From Saprolegnia diclina VS20 (taxonomy: Eukaryota; Oomycota; Saprolegniomycetes; Saprolegniales; Saprolegniaceae), in assembly GCF_000281045.1 (NCBI RefSeq), contig NW_008246071.1, forward strand, positions 1,270,425 through 1,292,575: a stretch of 22,151 bases of DNA. Reading direction: 5' to 3'. Within the stretch, counting starts at the first letter, position 1. Each line of letters begins with the position of its first letter. The notes below the pieces were generated by a model, which did not search any database, was not told the origin of the DNA, and saw only the letters and a program-made list of their open reading frames with translations. Made by a program: the position numbers and the translations under genes. This document shows positions 1 to 10,581 of this stretch, one piece after another.

Positions 1-98
1 CATTTCGTGCGAAATACCGCCTCATCATTGATTGCTCGAGCACGGTTGTCAACAAGACTGCCGTTTCTAGCGCGGGGATCGATGATATCGATGTTTAA
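1..98 (+). CDS. possible C-terminal end of an upstream gene (partial)
   Basis: The third frame of the + strand is open from the window edge to a TAA at 96-98. It gives about 31 residues, beginning FRAKYRLIIDC and ending in an acidic GIDDIDV tail. The composition looks like a real protein end rather than random translation, but the piece is too short to recognise. It could be the last exon of a gene lying to the left. A second frame is also open to about position 132, so this call is weak. Confidence 0.25.
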   Translation, partial: FRAKYRLIIDCSSTVVNKTAVSSAGIDDIDV

Positions 99-417
99 CC
101 CACAGCAAGGGTTTAAACGCGCGTTTTTGTGAAATGAAAGCGTTAAAACTGAAGCGTCGATGCAAAAAGGCTGCTCCCAATCCCTCTACATTGGATGCAT
201 GTAGCGGCTGCAGTCTTCGTCCGTGCCTCGTGGTATGGCGGGTCCACCACCCGAGCAGCGGTTCGAGCCACCCCGATTGACTGTAGAAGTGTTGAGCCAA
301 CCCCTGTGTCCAAAAATACTTGCGTCGTCATCATTAAGCATCCGAAATGCAGACGCCCGACCAAGCGTGCGTGGACGACTCCGATCGGAGAGCTCACGGC
401 TGCGTAGGCGACTCAAC
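99..417. other. intergenic, upstream of the CFAP73-like gene
   Basis: About 320 bases lie before the first supported start codon at 418. I see no spliced frame with protein-like composition on either strand, no tRNA-like fold, and no clear TATA or CCAAT element. It presumably holds the promoter and 5' UTR of the coiled-coil gene. Confidence 0.4.
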
Positions 418-1538
418 ATGCCGCAGACGCTGACGCTGGACCACGTGTCACCAGCGACGCGGCTGCTGGAGAAGCGACGGCAGATGTTCGAGGTCCAAGA
501 GGCGCTGGACGCGCAAAAGGAGGAGTTTTCCCGGCGCGAAGTACGTTCCTTGTGTACCCACAGCGCTCAGAGACTATGCGACAGGACGCGTTCCGACGCC
601 GCGAAGAAGGTCTGCGCAAGAAGGACCTCGAGCTGCAAGAGTCGCTTATCAAATTCAACAAGTTTCTGCAAGAGAACGAGTCCAAGCGCAACCGCGCCAT
701 CAAGCGCGCGTCGGATGAGATCAAACAGCGCCTCGCAAAGGAGCACGATGTCGCCCGGCTCCGCGAGTCCCTCGACCGCTTTAACGAAGAGAACGACAAG
801 CTCTCCAACGAGGTCGAGCGGATTGCATAAGCCAAGCTCAATTGCGAATAGGTCAAGACCAACCTCAAGTACACGCGGTACCTCGAGAGCGTGCAAGAGT
901 CGGTGCCGGAAGACTACCCCGAGATCACCGACCTCGTGAACCGGTATAACACGCTCAAGGACGCCAACCGGGACCTCTCGGAGAACCAAGCGCTGCACGA
1001 GCGCGACAACGAGCGCAAACGCATCAAGTTTGCGACGTTCACAAAAGAGCGCACGAACGACATGCTCAACTTCAACAACGAGATCGCGTCGCTTCAGAAG
1101 CAGCTTGAGCTCCGCGAGTCCAACGCGATTCGTCTCCAGCACGAAGTAGACCAGTTGGTCCGATAGAAGTTTAGACAGATTGTCCGTGTATAGGTGGACA
1201 CGACGATCCGCAACACATCCGACAAGACGCTCGAGGTCGGACAGATTCTCATGGCCGTCGGGAATCTTCTCCAGCGCTCGACGAGCGGCATCCACGGCTC
1301 GATCCTTAAGCACATTGAGGTCAAGGACGCGAACGACGACCACAGCAGCAGCGCCGAGACCAAGAATGAAGATCTCGAGCTGCTCCAGAACGGACGCAAG
1401 GCCATCGCGGATCTGGACGTCATCGCGTCCTACATGGTCGACTTCACCGCCATCGTGCAGGCCCGCGCCGAGGCCCAGCGCGCGCAAAAGAAGGCAGCTG
1501 CTGCCGCCGCCGACTCGCCTGCCAAACAACCCGCGTGA
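418..1538 (+). CDS. CFAP73/CCDC42-like axonemal coiled-coil protein (DUF4200)
   Basis: This is probably a flagellar axoneme protein of the CFAP73/CCDC42 (DUF4200) family, whose characterised members belong to the MIA complex linked to inner dynein arms. The exons are 418-540, 585-812, 852-1157 and 1194-1538, giving about 333 residues; animal relatives are about 310. The start is the ATG giving MPQTLTLDHV. The family signature spans the first intron: RLLEKRRQMFEVQEALDAQKEEF, then FRRREEGLRKKDLELQESL, then KFNKFLQENESKR. A later segment, SDKTLEVGQILMAVGNLLQ, matches the family's C-terminal block. The protein is charged coiled coil throughout. Intron 1 (44 nt, GTACGT...ACAG) is secure. Introns 2 and 3 have weak GTC donors, and intron 3 could instead start at 1146. 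The family call is firm; the choice between CFAP73 and CCDC42 is open. Confidence 0.85.
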
Positions 1539-1556
1539 AAAAACTTGGTTTTTGGA

Positions 1557-4500
1557 TTAGTCGGTGGTCTTTGCCTTGCGCTTCTGGCGCTTGGCCGGCG
1601 CTTGCTTTTCGTGGGTCTCGTGAATGTCCTGGACGACCGCTTGGAGTCGCTTGCTGCGAATCTATCGCACGATGGTAGTGTCTCTTGCTGGCGCAAACGT
1701 TACCTTGGCGTACTTGACGCCGTCCTTGTACGACGTAAAGTAGCTGTCGATGCGTGTTTGCGTCTCCGACCAGCCGCGCGTCGCCGCCTGCACGATCGGC
1801 AGCAGCGTCGCGTTCACCTTCTCGAGCGGCCACCCAAACGTGCGGCCGCAAAAGACCCGCAAGTTGGCCAGGTCGGGCGTCGACCAGGAAAAGCGCGCAT
1901 CCGATCGGTCCGTCTCGGGCTCGAGGTACGCCTTGACGACATGCGCGTTGGGGAAGGCGTCGGCGATGTGCCAGTTGCGTCGGACCTTGTGGTGCGTGTG
2001 CTTGAAGCGCTCGAGAGGCGAGAGTGCCTTGAGCTCGGCCTCCGATAGCTTTGGCAGCGGCTTGAGCTGCGCCGCAAGGTCAAAGTCTTGCACCCACGCT
2101 TTAAACTAGCGCATACCAAATCAGAGAGCGTCGTTCAGAGGCGGTCATACCTCGCAAAGACCGTCGAGACCTGGAAACGCGTGGACAATTTCGGTGGCGT
2201 TGACAACGCCGACGCCATGGATGCCGTCCGTGTAGTCGCTGCCGAGGAGGAGAGCGAGAGCGATCTGTGCGAGCTCCATGAGGTGCAAAATCCAGTGAAA
2301 CAGTGTGCACCATGCTCTTCTGGTCGAGCCCAAGTTCGCGCTCAATGTCGGCCATGGAGAAGGCTTCGACAAACTTGGAGGTTTTAAACATATTTTTGTA
2401 GACGCGTTGGCCGCCAAACGCGAAAATATCACTATCCCACAACGATTTTTGAGGAATTCAGAATCGCAGAAAAACCTGTCGTCCGTGATGACGCCCGTCA
2501 CAAGACCGAGCTTTTCGAGCGTGGCGCACTGCGCCTCGGCCTCCATGGGTGCTACAATGAACGGAACACCAAAGAGCCGCAGCAGCTCCATGACGTCGTT
2601 CTGCATCTCGTCCGTGACGCCATCGACGTCGCGCATTTGCTGGTTCCGCGACCGCTTTAGCTGGGCGTCCGTCTCGCCACCGTCGTCCGCAACGAGAAAG
2701 CGACCCGAGTCGACAACGACGGGCTCGGTCGGCGTCGTTCGCGTGAGGTACCGTGGCGTCGCGTCGTCCTCCAGCGGTTTACCGCCATGCTTTTGCTGAT
2801 GGTCCCGGATCGCCCGCTTGATGGCGCCAGCAGCCCATTGCCTACGCCATCCATATTGAATAGACTACGCTAAAACAGTGTCGCACGTACGTCAGGTTAG
2901 AGGCTGTGGTCATGACGGCCTGAAGCGCATCGTCGTTTCGGGCAAGTCCGAGCGTGACGACGTCGTCATCGTCTTCGGCTGACAGCGCCTTGGACACGCG
3001 CCGTTCAAAGAGATTGTCCTCGTCGTTCCACGCGCCGAGGGCATCGGCGTCGAGGACGGCTGCCGTCGGTCGAAGCACCGGTGACGACGGCGGTGTCGCC
3101 TCGGCACTCCACGTCGTCCGTTCCACCGCCGCGTCTGGGACCACAAACGTGGTTGGTTTCCCGACCCCCACAGTACTGTCGATCGTAGTCGGAAGCGTGT
3201 CTGGCGAGGTTGGACGTGGCTCTCGAGGCGCGGCAAAGGCCTCGGGCGGCAGCACGTCTTGCCAATCGTCTTCTATATCGACATTTGTCGACAGATTTAC
3301 GGCGTTCACGTACCGACGTCCGAAGCGTCGCCAATGACGATGGCGTCGTGGCTGGCGAGGAGGGTTGTGCTGGGTGACGCAGTGTCGTCGACAGCGACGG
3401 CAACTGTCGGGTCTGTGTTGCTGGTATTTTGGACTGTGGGCACTGGGAGATCGTCACTGGCGTCTTCGCGGATCGTTGCCGACTCGGCGACACTTGGCAT
3501 TGCCCTCGGTGAGACGTCCAGCCATTCTAGACGCAAAATGACCGAGAAAGACAAAGTGGAGAAAGCTTACCCACGTCGTCGTCGTCAATGTCGATGGTGA
3601 TCGGCGCAGCAGGAGTTGCCACGGGTACGGTCGAAGTTGCCACAGGCGCAGTGTTACTTGGCTGCGTCACGACATCTTCCCACTCTACCGCTGACGTATC
3701 GTGGCCTTCACTCCTCGTCAAAGACGGTCTACCCGTGTCCGAGTCGCTCACGAGTGCGTCTTTGGCCTCGACCTCGTCGCCCCACTCGACATATTGGTCC
3801 TTGACCTCGGCCTTGGGCCTACCAACTACACACATGGAGCTTCTGGATATCAAACCATGTAGATACCATCAAACAGAGACGGCGGCAAGATGCTGGCTTC
3901 TTCGGCCGTGAGCTGCATCTTGGTCGGATCGAGTGACGCCACGAGGCTGCCGTCTGCCTTGTGCTCCCAGACGACACCGCGCCGCTGCGACGTCGTCTTC
4001 TTCGGCACCATCCACTGCGGGTGGTCCGTCCTGAGGACGAGCGGTTTACCGTTGGCACCCATGAGGACATCGTCGTCAACATGCAGAATCTTTGGCGCAC
4101 GCTGAGTCGGCTGCGACTGCGACTGCTTTTGCACATACTCGGAGAAGAGCCCGACCGACGAGTCCGATGCGTCGAGGAGCTGCGCGTCCGCGGCGACAGC
4201 GGCAGGCGGTGGCGCCGGCCGGGCGTCGTTAGCTGTCGTGAGGATGTACCGGCGGTCGGCTTCGCTTGCGATGCGGCGACCGGCTTCGGGGGCGTTCGCT
4301 GCCGCCGCCTGCTGCTTCATCTCGCGCTTGAAGCGGCTCGACTTAAGGAACGTCTGAATCTGGGCTAGTGAGTACTCTTCCGGCTTGCCTGCAAGCGTCA
4401 AGAACTGCTCGCGGGCCTCTTGGCGACGCTCGCGTTGGAAGGCTTCCACGTTCTCTTGATGGTCTCGCCATTCAATAATCGCATCGTCCTCGTCGACTTC

Positions 4501-4971
4501 CTCACTGGGCATCGGCGGCGGGCTCTCGGTCGTCTTCTTTTCCTCTTCTTCGTCGTCATTGATATGGATGACGTTGGATTCGGCCTTGGTCTCTTCCTCA
4601 ACGACGGCCTGCTTGGCTCGCCGCTCGAGCTGCCGCAGGAGCAGCTTTTGCGCCGTTTGCGTGAGCGAGAGCTGGTTCTTCTCGCGCCGGGCGCGGCGAC
4701 GCTGCAGCGTGCGCAGCTTGATCGCGGGCGTGTCGCCATCGAAGACAAAGACGGGTCGTATGCCGTGGAAGAGGAGCTTGGCGACCCGCTGGAAGGTGCC
4801 AAGGAGGTGCGCGTTGCGCAGCATGCTGCCATCCTCCGGATCGCGCATGGCCTTGACGAACTGCGTGAGCCAGATGCTCGCGTCCACGGCCAGCGTCTGC
4901 CCGCTCAAGCTCTCAATCGACACCTCGCGGCCTCCCGCAGCAAGCAGCATCCATAACCCCGTCACGCCCAT
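1557..4971 (-). CDS. ERCC5: XPG/Rad2/ERCC5 nucleotide-excision-repair endonuclease
   Basis: Structure-specific nuclease that makes the 3' incision in nucleotide-excision repair, in the nucleus with TFIIH. Exons: 4971-3867, 3825-3571, 3526-3314, 3272-2891, 2841-2476, 2431-2311, 2264-2151, 2105-1704 and 1661-1557, giving 1020 residues (human 1186). The protein opens MGVTGLWMLL. N-region metal ligands are D30 (AVDASIWL) and D78 (VFDGD). A long acidic spacer of about 500 residues follows, with repeated W-x-D-V motifs. The I-region carries E752 and E754 (PMEAEAQCA), D773 and D775 (TDDSDIFAF) and D824 (LLGSDYTDG), so all expected catalytic acids are present. Near the C-terminus QTRIDSYF (968-975) is a PIP-box-like PCNA motif, then IRSKRLQ and a basic tail KRQKRKAK that may be a nuclear signal. 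All eight introns are 41-49 nt. The stop faces that of the CFAP73-like gene. Confidence 0.96.
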
Positions 4972-5899
4972 GGCAGATCTTTGGCATCCGGGTACGGGGC
5001 CCTACGAAAACGGACTGGCGGACAGTAAATAGTGTTACAAAATATGGAACGCAACAGCAATCTGCAGACACTTCAACTGCCACTTCACATTGGTTCGAGG
5101 GCAGCAAGGTCAAGGCAGACATAGACGTTGTCCGTTGATGTGTCGACTCGATGTATTGTCTTCAGGAGGCTTGACAACCCTTGGACGCTCGCGAGGATCA
5201 AATCGAGCAGAGTTGAAGACGCCTACTGTGGGCAGGCCACCGAGCGGCTGCCACGATGGAGACGCCAAAGCTGGACAGTTGGCGCCTTGCCAAGCGCCGA
5301 GGCAATTAAGAAACGCGCGCAAGCGATAACGAGGCGGGTCAGGACCTGTCTCGGGCTCGCTTCTTCTTTTAGTAGCCTCACTTCAACTAGCAACCATGCC
5401 TGCGACGTGGCAGCACCCTTGCCTTTTGCCTCGCGTTTTGGTCCAAGCAACTTCTAGTACCGAGCGACGATACCAACGCGGTGTATGAAGTACCTTGCAC
5501 GCTGTCGTTAGTGGAAGAACACACGGGAGGCAGAACCTTGGGCTCCATGGCTGTCTTCGATTCGACTGCGCTCGAAGAAAACGCCGAAGAGAGTCGCCCG
5601 TCCGTCAGTTGCGGCGATCCGGTGCGTCTCTGTGCCACAGCAACGCGCGGCGCGAATTCGCTTGGCTCGTGCGACGTGGCGCCAATACACTATTTCCGTG
5701 CGTCACGTTTTTTGGCCCCTGGATGGCAGGACCTTCGTCGTATCCGGCAAATCCGGATAAGGTGCACCAATCACCACCGGCACTGCCAGGGGTGTTTGGT
5801 CGCGTGAAAATACACTGGGCCCGAGTATACGGGCGGTTGTCCTCAATTTCCCGAGGGCTTATTCGGGGGTCGACGTTCAGACCGCCAGCCACTCCTCCT
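4972..5899. other. divergent intergenic region between XPG and eIF4G
   Basis: About 930 bases separate the start codons of two divergent genes, so both promoters lie here. I found no convincing gene. One + frame is open from 5391 to 5807 but has no good start and loses protein-like character after about 5640. The last 160 bases before the eIF4G start contain small inverted repeats, listed separately. No tRNA or transposon signature is visible. Confidence 0.5.
5741..5834. repeat. two short inverted repeats upstream of eIF4G
   Basis: TATCCGG at 5741-5747 and CCGGATA at 5753-5759 form a perfect 7-bp inverted repeat around CAAAT. GCCCG at 5819-5823 pairs with CGGGC at 5830-5834 around AGTATA. 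Both lie 65-160 nt before the eIF4G start. They may be hairpins in the 5' UTR or palindromic protein sites. The sequence alone cannot separate these, and chance is possible for the shorter one. Confidence 0.4.
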
Positions 5900-8800
5900 A
5901 TGTCTGCCCAAGACACCCCTCGGTTCCCTCGTACGTGCTCTTGCTGCGCGAGCATGGATGGCCTCATCTCTCTTGTCCTTGTAGCCCAGGGAGCCCATGA
6001 CGGCTTGCCGCCGTCGCAGGTAGGATCGCCATCCGCGACGATCGCTCATGCGTCGATCCACGTAGATGCCGGTGCGCACCGCGTCGGCGCCGCCCGTCGA
6101 CCACACGCTCGACCCGAACCGACCTATCTATTTGCCGTACAGGGCCGGTGGCCAAGGCTACGTGCCTTCCCAGCCGTACGCCGCGCCCGCGCCTACGGCC
6201 GGCGTCTTTGTGCCCGGGCAGCCGTTCGTTCCCAAGTCGAACGTACACGCCCAGCCGCCTCCCGAGCGGGTTCACAGCAATCACGTTGCGCACATGGGCA
6301 ATGCCCCGCCACCGATGACGTCGTCGCCAGGCCAGCTTGGCGGCCGGGGGATGCCTCGTGGCATGCCCCGTGGCATGAACCCGAACAACGTCCGGCCCTT
6401 TGTGCCGCAGCATCAGCACCAGCAGCAGCACCCAGGAGCGATGTCAGGATACATTCCGCGCGTCCAGCAGCCGTACTACCAGCAAGGTTGGCTACCTCGA
6501 TTGTTTGCATACGGCTGTCAACAATTTGTGTAGGTGGCTACAACATGCAACACATGCCGAGCCAGCCCATGTACCCGCCAATGAACCAGTATGGGTCGCC
6601 TGCGATGCAACCGCCGCATGTATCGATGAGCATGCCGGGAGCTGTGCCCATTCATGTGATGCCTGGCCAGCAGATGCCGCCCCCTGTACAGCGCCCCGCG
6701 CCCGTGCGTGAACGCAAGGCCCTTGTGATCATTGACCCCAAGACGAACAAGCCGATCAACGAATGCAAAGCCCTCGCGACCGACGACGCTACGGTGGTAG
6801 AAAAGCCGCGGTCGCACTCGGATGCTCCGCGCCCCACGTCGACGTTGCGAGCCAACGTGCCGGCGTTTGTGTATACCCCACCGACGGCAACGACGGCACC
6901 GCCGCCACCGCCACCAGCTGCTCCTGCCGTCCCGGCCTCTCCCGTAAAAAAGGTCAAGTCTCCGCCGCCGACGCCCATTGCAGTGCCTTTGTCCCCGAAG
7001 AAGGCGTCTGCGCCGGCGTCCCCGAAGAAGACCGTGTCGTCGTCGCCTGTGAAGGCCGCCGTCACCCCGAAGAAGACGGTCGCTCCTGCACCGGTAACGC
7101 CAAAGGTCGCGACACCGAAGAAGGTTGCTACGCCGAAGGAGGACGTCGCGCCGGTGACGCCCAAGGTTGCGACGCCCAAGACCGTGGCGCCCGTGACCCC
7201 GAAGGCGGCCTCGCCCAAGGCAGCGCCCAAGGTGGCTACGCCCAAGACAGCGGTGCCCGTTGCCGCCCCGAAGGCCGTGACCCCGAAGCCTGCGACGCCG
7301 AAGAAGATTGCGACCCCGGTGTCGTCGCCCAAGAAGAAGTCGGTCGTTGCTGCCGAGCCCAGCATTATGTTTGGGACGGTCGAAGTGAGCACAGACGACG
7401 CTATCGCCGTCTCGCCCAAGGCCGTGTCGCGCCCGCCGGGCTTTACCACGGCGGACGACGAGAAGGACAATGAAGGCGACGACGTGGTCGAAGAAGTCTC
7501 CAAGAACGTGCCTCGCACCGAGCCGCGCCCGGCCAACACGGCGCCGCAGACGAACAGCAAGTGCTGCTACAGCGTCACGTTCCTCTTGAGCTTCCGCGAA
7601 GAGTACGCGGACTTGCCTTCCGCGGCCAAGGACCCGAGCTCTGGCTGGATGTCGATGGAGGTCTCGAACGACGGCCCCAACACGCGTGCGCGCCGCCAGA
7701 ACTCGGGCGGTCGTGGCATTGAGCGCCAAAACAGCCGTGGCGACAAGGGCGGCAAGTGGTCGCGCGACCAGGCGCCGCCCCGCGGCGGTCGCGGTGGTCG
7801 TGGCGGTGGTCGTGGCGGTCGTGGCAGCGCGGGTCCGTCCATGATGGAAACGATCGACTCTGTGCAGCTCAAGCGCAGCGACGACCGCTGGGTGCCGAAG
7901 AAGGCGACGAACAACATGGAGCTCGTGAGCAAGCAGGTGCAGAGCATCATGAACAAGATGACAAACCAGAAGTTTGAGCGCCTCGCGGGCCAGCTGAGCG
8001 AAATCAACATGGACAGCTCGGACATGGTGGAGGCCGTCATCAAGATTATCTTTGACAAGGCGCTCGGCGAACCCCACTTTTGCGACATGTACGCCAACCT
8101 CTGCGTGTACCTCGAGACCAAGTGGAAGGTGTGGAGCTACCTCCAGATCGTCCAGAACGACGACGAGAAGAAGTGGTACTGGACGACGATGAGCGACAAC
8201 GACGCTGAGGTCGTCGGTCCGTTCGAGTCGCTCGACACCCTCTTTGAGAGCGCGACCGAAGACCCGCAGGACGTGGTTTCCGCGCCCGAGGGTCTTGCGC
8301 TCAAGCAGGTGCGCGTGCGCAACAAGAAGTTTGTCAAGGTGTGGGCCGTCGCCGACGACGCGCTCTACTGGTCGGGCCAGAACGTCGAGGACCTCGGAAC
8401 GACGCAGGTGCTCCACGGGCCGTTTGACTCGTTCGAACTCGCCAACGTGCACGCGATCAAGACGACGTCGTTCAAGCGTATTTTGCTCAACTCGTGCCAA
8501 GAGGAATTCGAGAAGGACAACATTTACGAAGAGCTGGACGCGGGCATTGAGAAGGCGCGCGCGGAAGGCACGCTCACGGCCGAGTACGAGGCCGAGTACG
8601 AGGAGAAGAAGATGCTCACGAAGCGCCGCATGCTCGGCAACATCCGCTTCATCGGCGAGCTCTACAAGAAGGGCATGCTGCAAGAGCGCATCATGCACGA
8701 GTGCGTGGCCAAGATGCTGAACGTGGCTCGCGCGGCGCCGGCGGCGGGCGAGAACGTTCCGTTCCGCCTCGTGCCCCTGCACCCGACGTCGCCGCCGGAC

Positions 8801-10462
8801 GAGGAGAGCATCGAGTCGCTCTCGAAGCTGCTCACGACGATGGGCAAGAACCTCGAAATGTCGAGCGGCCCGCACGTCATGGCAGTTTACTTCGAGTACC
8901 TCGGCAAGCTCACGAAGGACAAGCGGCTCTCGTCGCGTATCATTTTCATGCTCATGGACGTCATCGACCTCCGCAACAACAAGTGGACGCCGCGCCGCAA
9001 GGAGCTCACGCAGAAGACGCTCGACGAGATCCGAAAGGACGTGGAGAAGGAGGCTGCCAACAAGGGCGCGCAGGCCACGCGCGGTTCGGGCCGCGGCCCG
9101 CCCATGTCGGCGTCGAGCCGCGACCGTGACCGTGACGACCGGGGTCGTGATGACCGAGGCCGTGGCGGCAGCTTCCGCGGCAACCAGGCACCGCCGCAGC
9201 GTTCCAACAGCAGCAGCAACTTTGCCAACGACCGGTCGCGGTCTCAAAACTTTGATCGCCCGAGCCAAGGCCGCCCGGCCACGTTTGGCTCGGCTAAGGG
9301 CCGCCCGGCCAAGCCTGCGCCGCCGCAAAAGAAGAAGGCGCCGTCGATCAAGGCGCAGCTCGAAGCACTCGACGACGACACGGCGTCGCTGCTCTCGAAG
9401 AAGGCACGTGGTATCCTGGACGAGTTTGTGGGTCTTCAGGACCCGACCGAGGCGCTCGCGTGCCTGCAGGAGCTCAAGACGTCGCAGAGCGCGGTGCCGA
9501 GCGTCTTGGTGTCGGCGGCCTTTGTGAAGGAAGCGCTCGTTGTGGCGATGGAAGAAAAGGCGGCGATTCGCGATGCGTTTTACGACTGCGTCACGGCGCT
9601 CTGTGAGAAGAAGGCGCTCGAGGTCGAGGCGGTTCAGTTTGGGCTCGAGACGGCGCTCTTGCTGGCGCCGGACCTCAAGTGCGACGTGCCCAAGATTGGC
9701 GAGCACCTCGCGACGATTGTCGTGCGCCTCATGGCGCTTGCGCAGTCGACGCTGACGCTGCAGTGGCTCACGATGGGCCTTCTCTTCAAGGAGGACGCGG
9801 AAGCGGACATTCTCGAGGAGCTTGTCGAGGGCGGTGTGCTCTCGGACGTGGTGGGTCTCGTCCTGGCGCGCATGCCGCCGGCGGTTGCCGCGCAGCAGGC
9901 GTCGCAAACCTTCCAGTACCTCAACCTGACGTCGATCCTTCCGTCGCACGCGCGGACGGCCAACGACGTGGCTGCGTGGCTGACGGCGCACAATTTGACG
10001 AGCACGCTGGCTGTCTTCACCAAGGCGCTGGAGCTGCTCCGATTGAGCCTCGACCTCCCGACGGACGCGGTGATTGCGCGCATCGAGACGACGATCCCGC
10101 CCGAAATGCGCGGCGACGCGCTCTTTGCCAAGCAGGTGTGTCTCTTTATGGCCGGTGTCTCGACCAAGCCGTCGGCCCACCACTGCCAACTCATCATGGG
10201 TCTCTGCGGCGGCCTTGACGGCCAAGCCGCGCTCATTGGTGGTCTCGCCCAGTCGACGGCGCCAGGTACGAGCTAGTTTGCACGGTGGGTGTTGACACTC
10301 TATGTAGCCGATATCAAGCACCTGCTCAAGTACCTCATTGACCACCAGGCGCTGGCAACCAACGCGATCAAGGCGTGGAGTGACTCGGCAGCGCAGCGCT
10401 TGTGCGTCAAGGGCGCGGCGCTGGAACAGATGGACGAGATCGTCTCGCGCATGCGCAAGTAG
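5900..10462 (+). CDS. eIF4G-like translation initiation scaffold (MIF4G + MA3)
   Basis: Cytoplasmic scaffold of the cap-binding complex that bridges eIF4E, eIF4A and eIF3. Exons: 5900-5930, 5985-6019, 6066-6486, 6534-10265 and 10308-10462, giving 1457 residues. The ATG at 5900 (MSAQDTPRF) was chosen because two small exons splice in phase into the long frame. The N-terminus is rich in P, Q and G. Residues ~335-430 carry repeated TPK/SPK units. A candidate eIF4E-binding motif YxxxxL-phi is YSVTFLL, starting at Y508. An RGG box lies near 582-600. The MIF4G domain runs ~620-895 (KQVQSIMNKMTNQKF, then FKRILLNSCQEEFEK, then RRMLGNIRFIGELYK), interrupted by about 114 extra residues. After an RD/RG-rich linker, an MA3-like domain starts near 1115 (KKARGILDEFVGLQD). 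The C-terminal exon ends MDEIVSRMRK. eIF4G rather than eIFiso4G is inferred from length. Confidence 0.9.
7051..7336 (+). repeat. TPK/SPK repeat tract within eIF4G
   Basis: About 95 codons encode irregular copies of short units such as VATPK, VTPK and ASPK, each a proline-directed S/T-P-K site. The DNA repeats only loosely (variants of ACGCCCAAG with GTTGCG or GTCGCG), so the peptide pattern looks selected rather than a fresh microsatellite. The segment is presumably disordered and a target for proline-directed kinases. Confidence 0.75.
8123..8463 (+). other. insertion in the eIF4G MIF4G domain with two GYF-like repeats
   Basis: In ordinary eIF4G the segment MYANLCVYL is followed within about 20-25 residues by the helix FKRILLNSCQEEFE. 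Here about 114 residues (~692-805) lie between them. They hold two similar units. The first has KKWYWTTM, then VVGPFESLDTLF. The second has DALYWSG, then VLHGPFDSFELA. The W/Y-W...GPF-x-S/L pattern resembles the small GYF_2 (DUF4339) fold. The reading frame is continuous, with the codon use of its flanks and no splice signals at the borders. Confidence 0.65.
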
Positions 10463-10581
10463 ACTACACCCCGGACGATATAGCAGTTTTTGTCCATGAC
10501 TCTTTGTTAGTACTATTACATTGTGTCGCGGAAAGAGAGCAGTGTTAGCTTTGTATAAGGACAACTACCGACGACGACGAG

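Noticed and set aside
567-1529. A 320-codon open frame antisense to the CFAP73-like gene
   Set aside because: It crosses the splice junctions of the sense gene, and its L/V/R-rich translation is the usual shadow of a K/E-rich coiled coil.
5391-5807. Possible small + strand gene in the XPG-eIF4G spacer
   Set aside because: There is no plausible start for the part that looks protein-like, no splice partner, and no recognisable motif.
5495-5899. N-terminal extension of the eIF4G frame up to 5495
   Set aside because: The frame is open, but its translation is not protein-like and it starts inside intergenic sequence. Two small exons from ATG 5900 splice cleanly in phase and give a coherent N-terminus.
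6518-10564. A 4-kb open frame (1348 codons) antisense to eIF4G
   Set aside because: Its translation is rich in R, L, H and V with no domain pattern. It mirrors the codon phase of the eIF4G exon, whose G/C-rich third positions suppress stops on the other strand. It also runs past the eIF4G introns and into its 3' flank.
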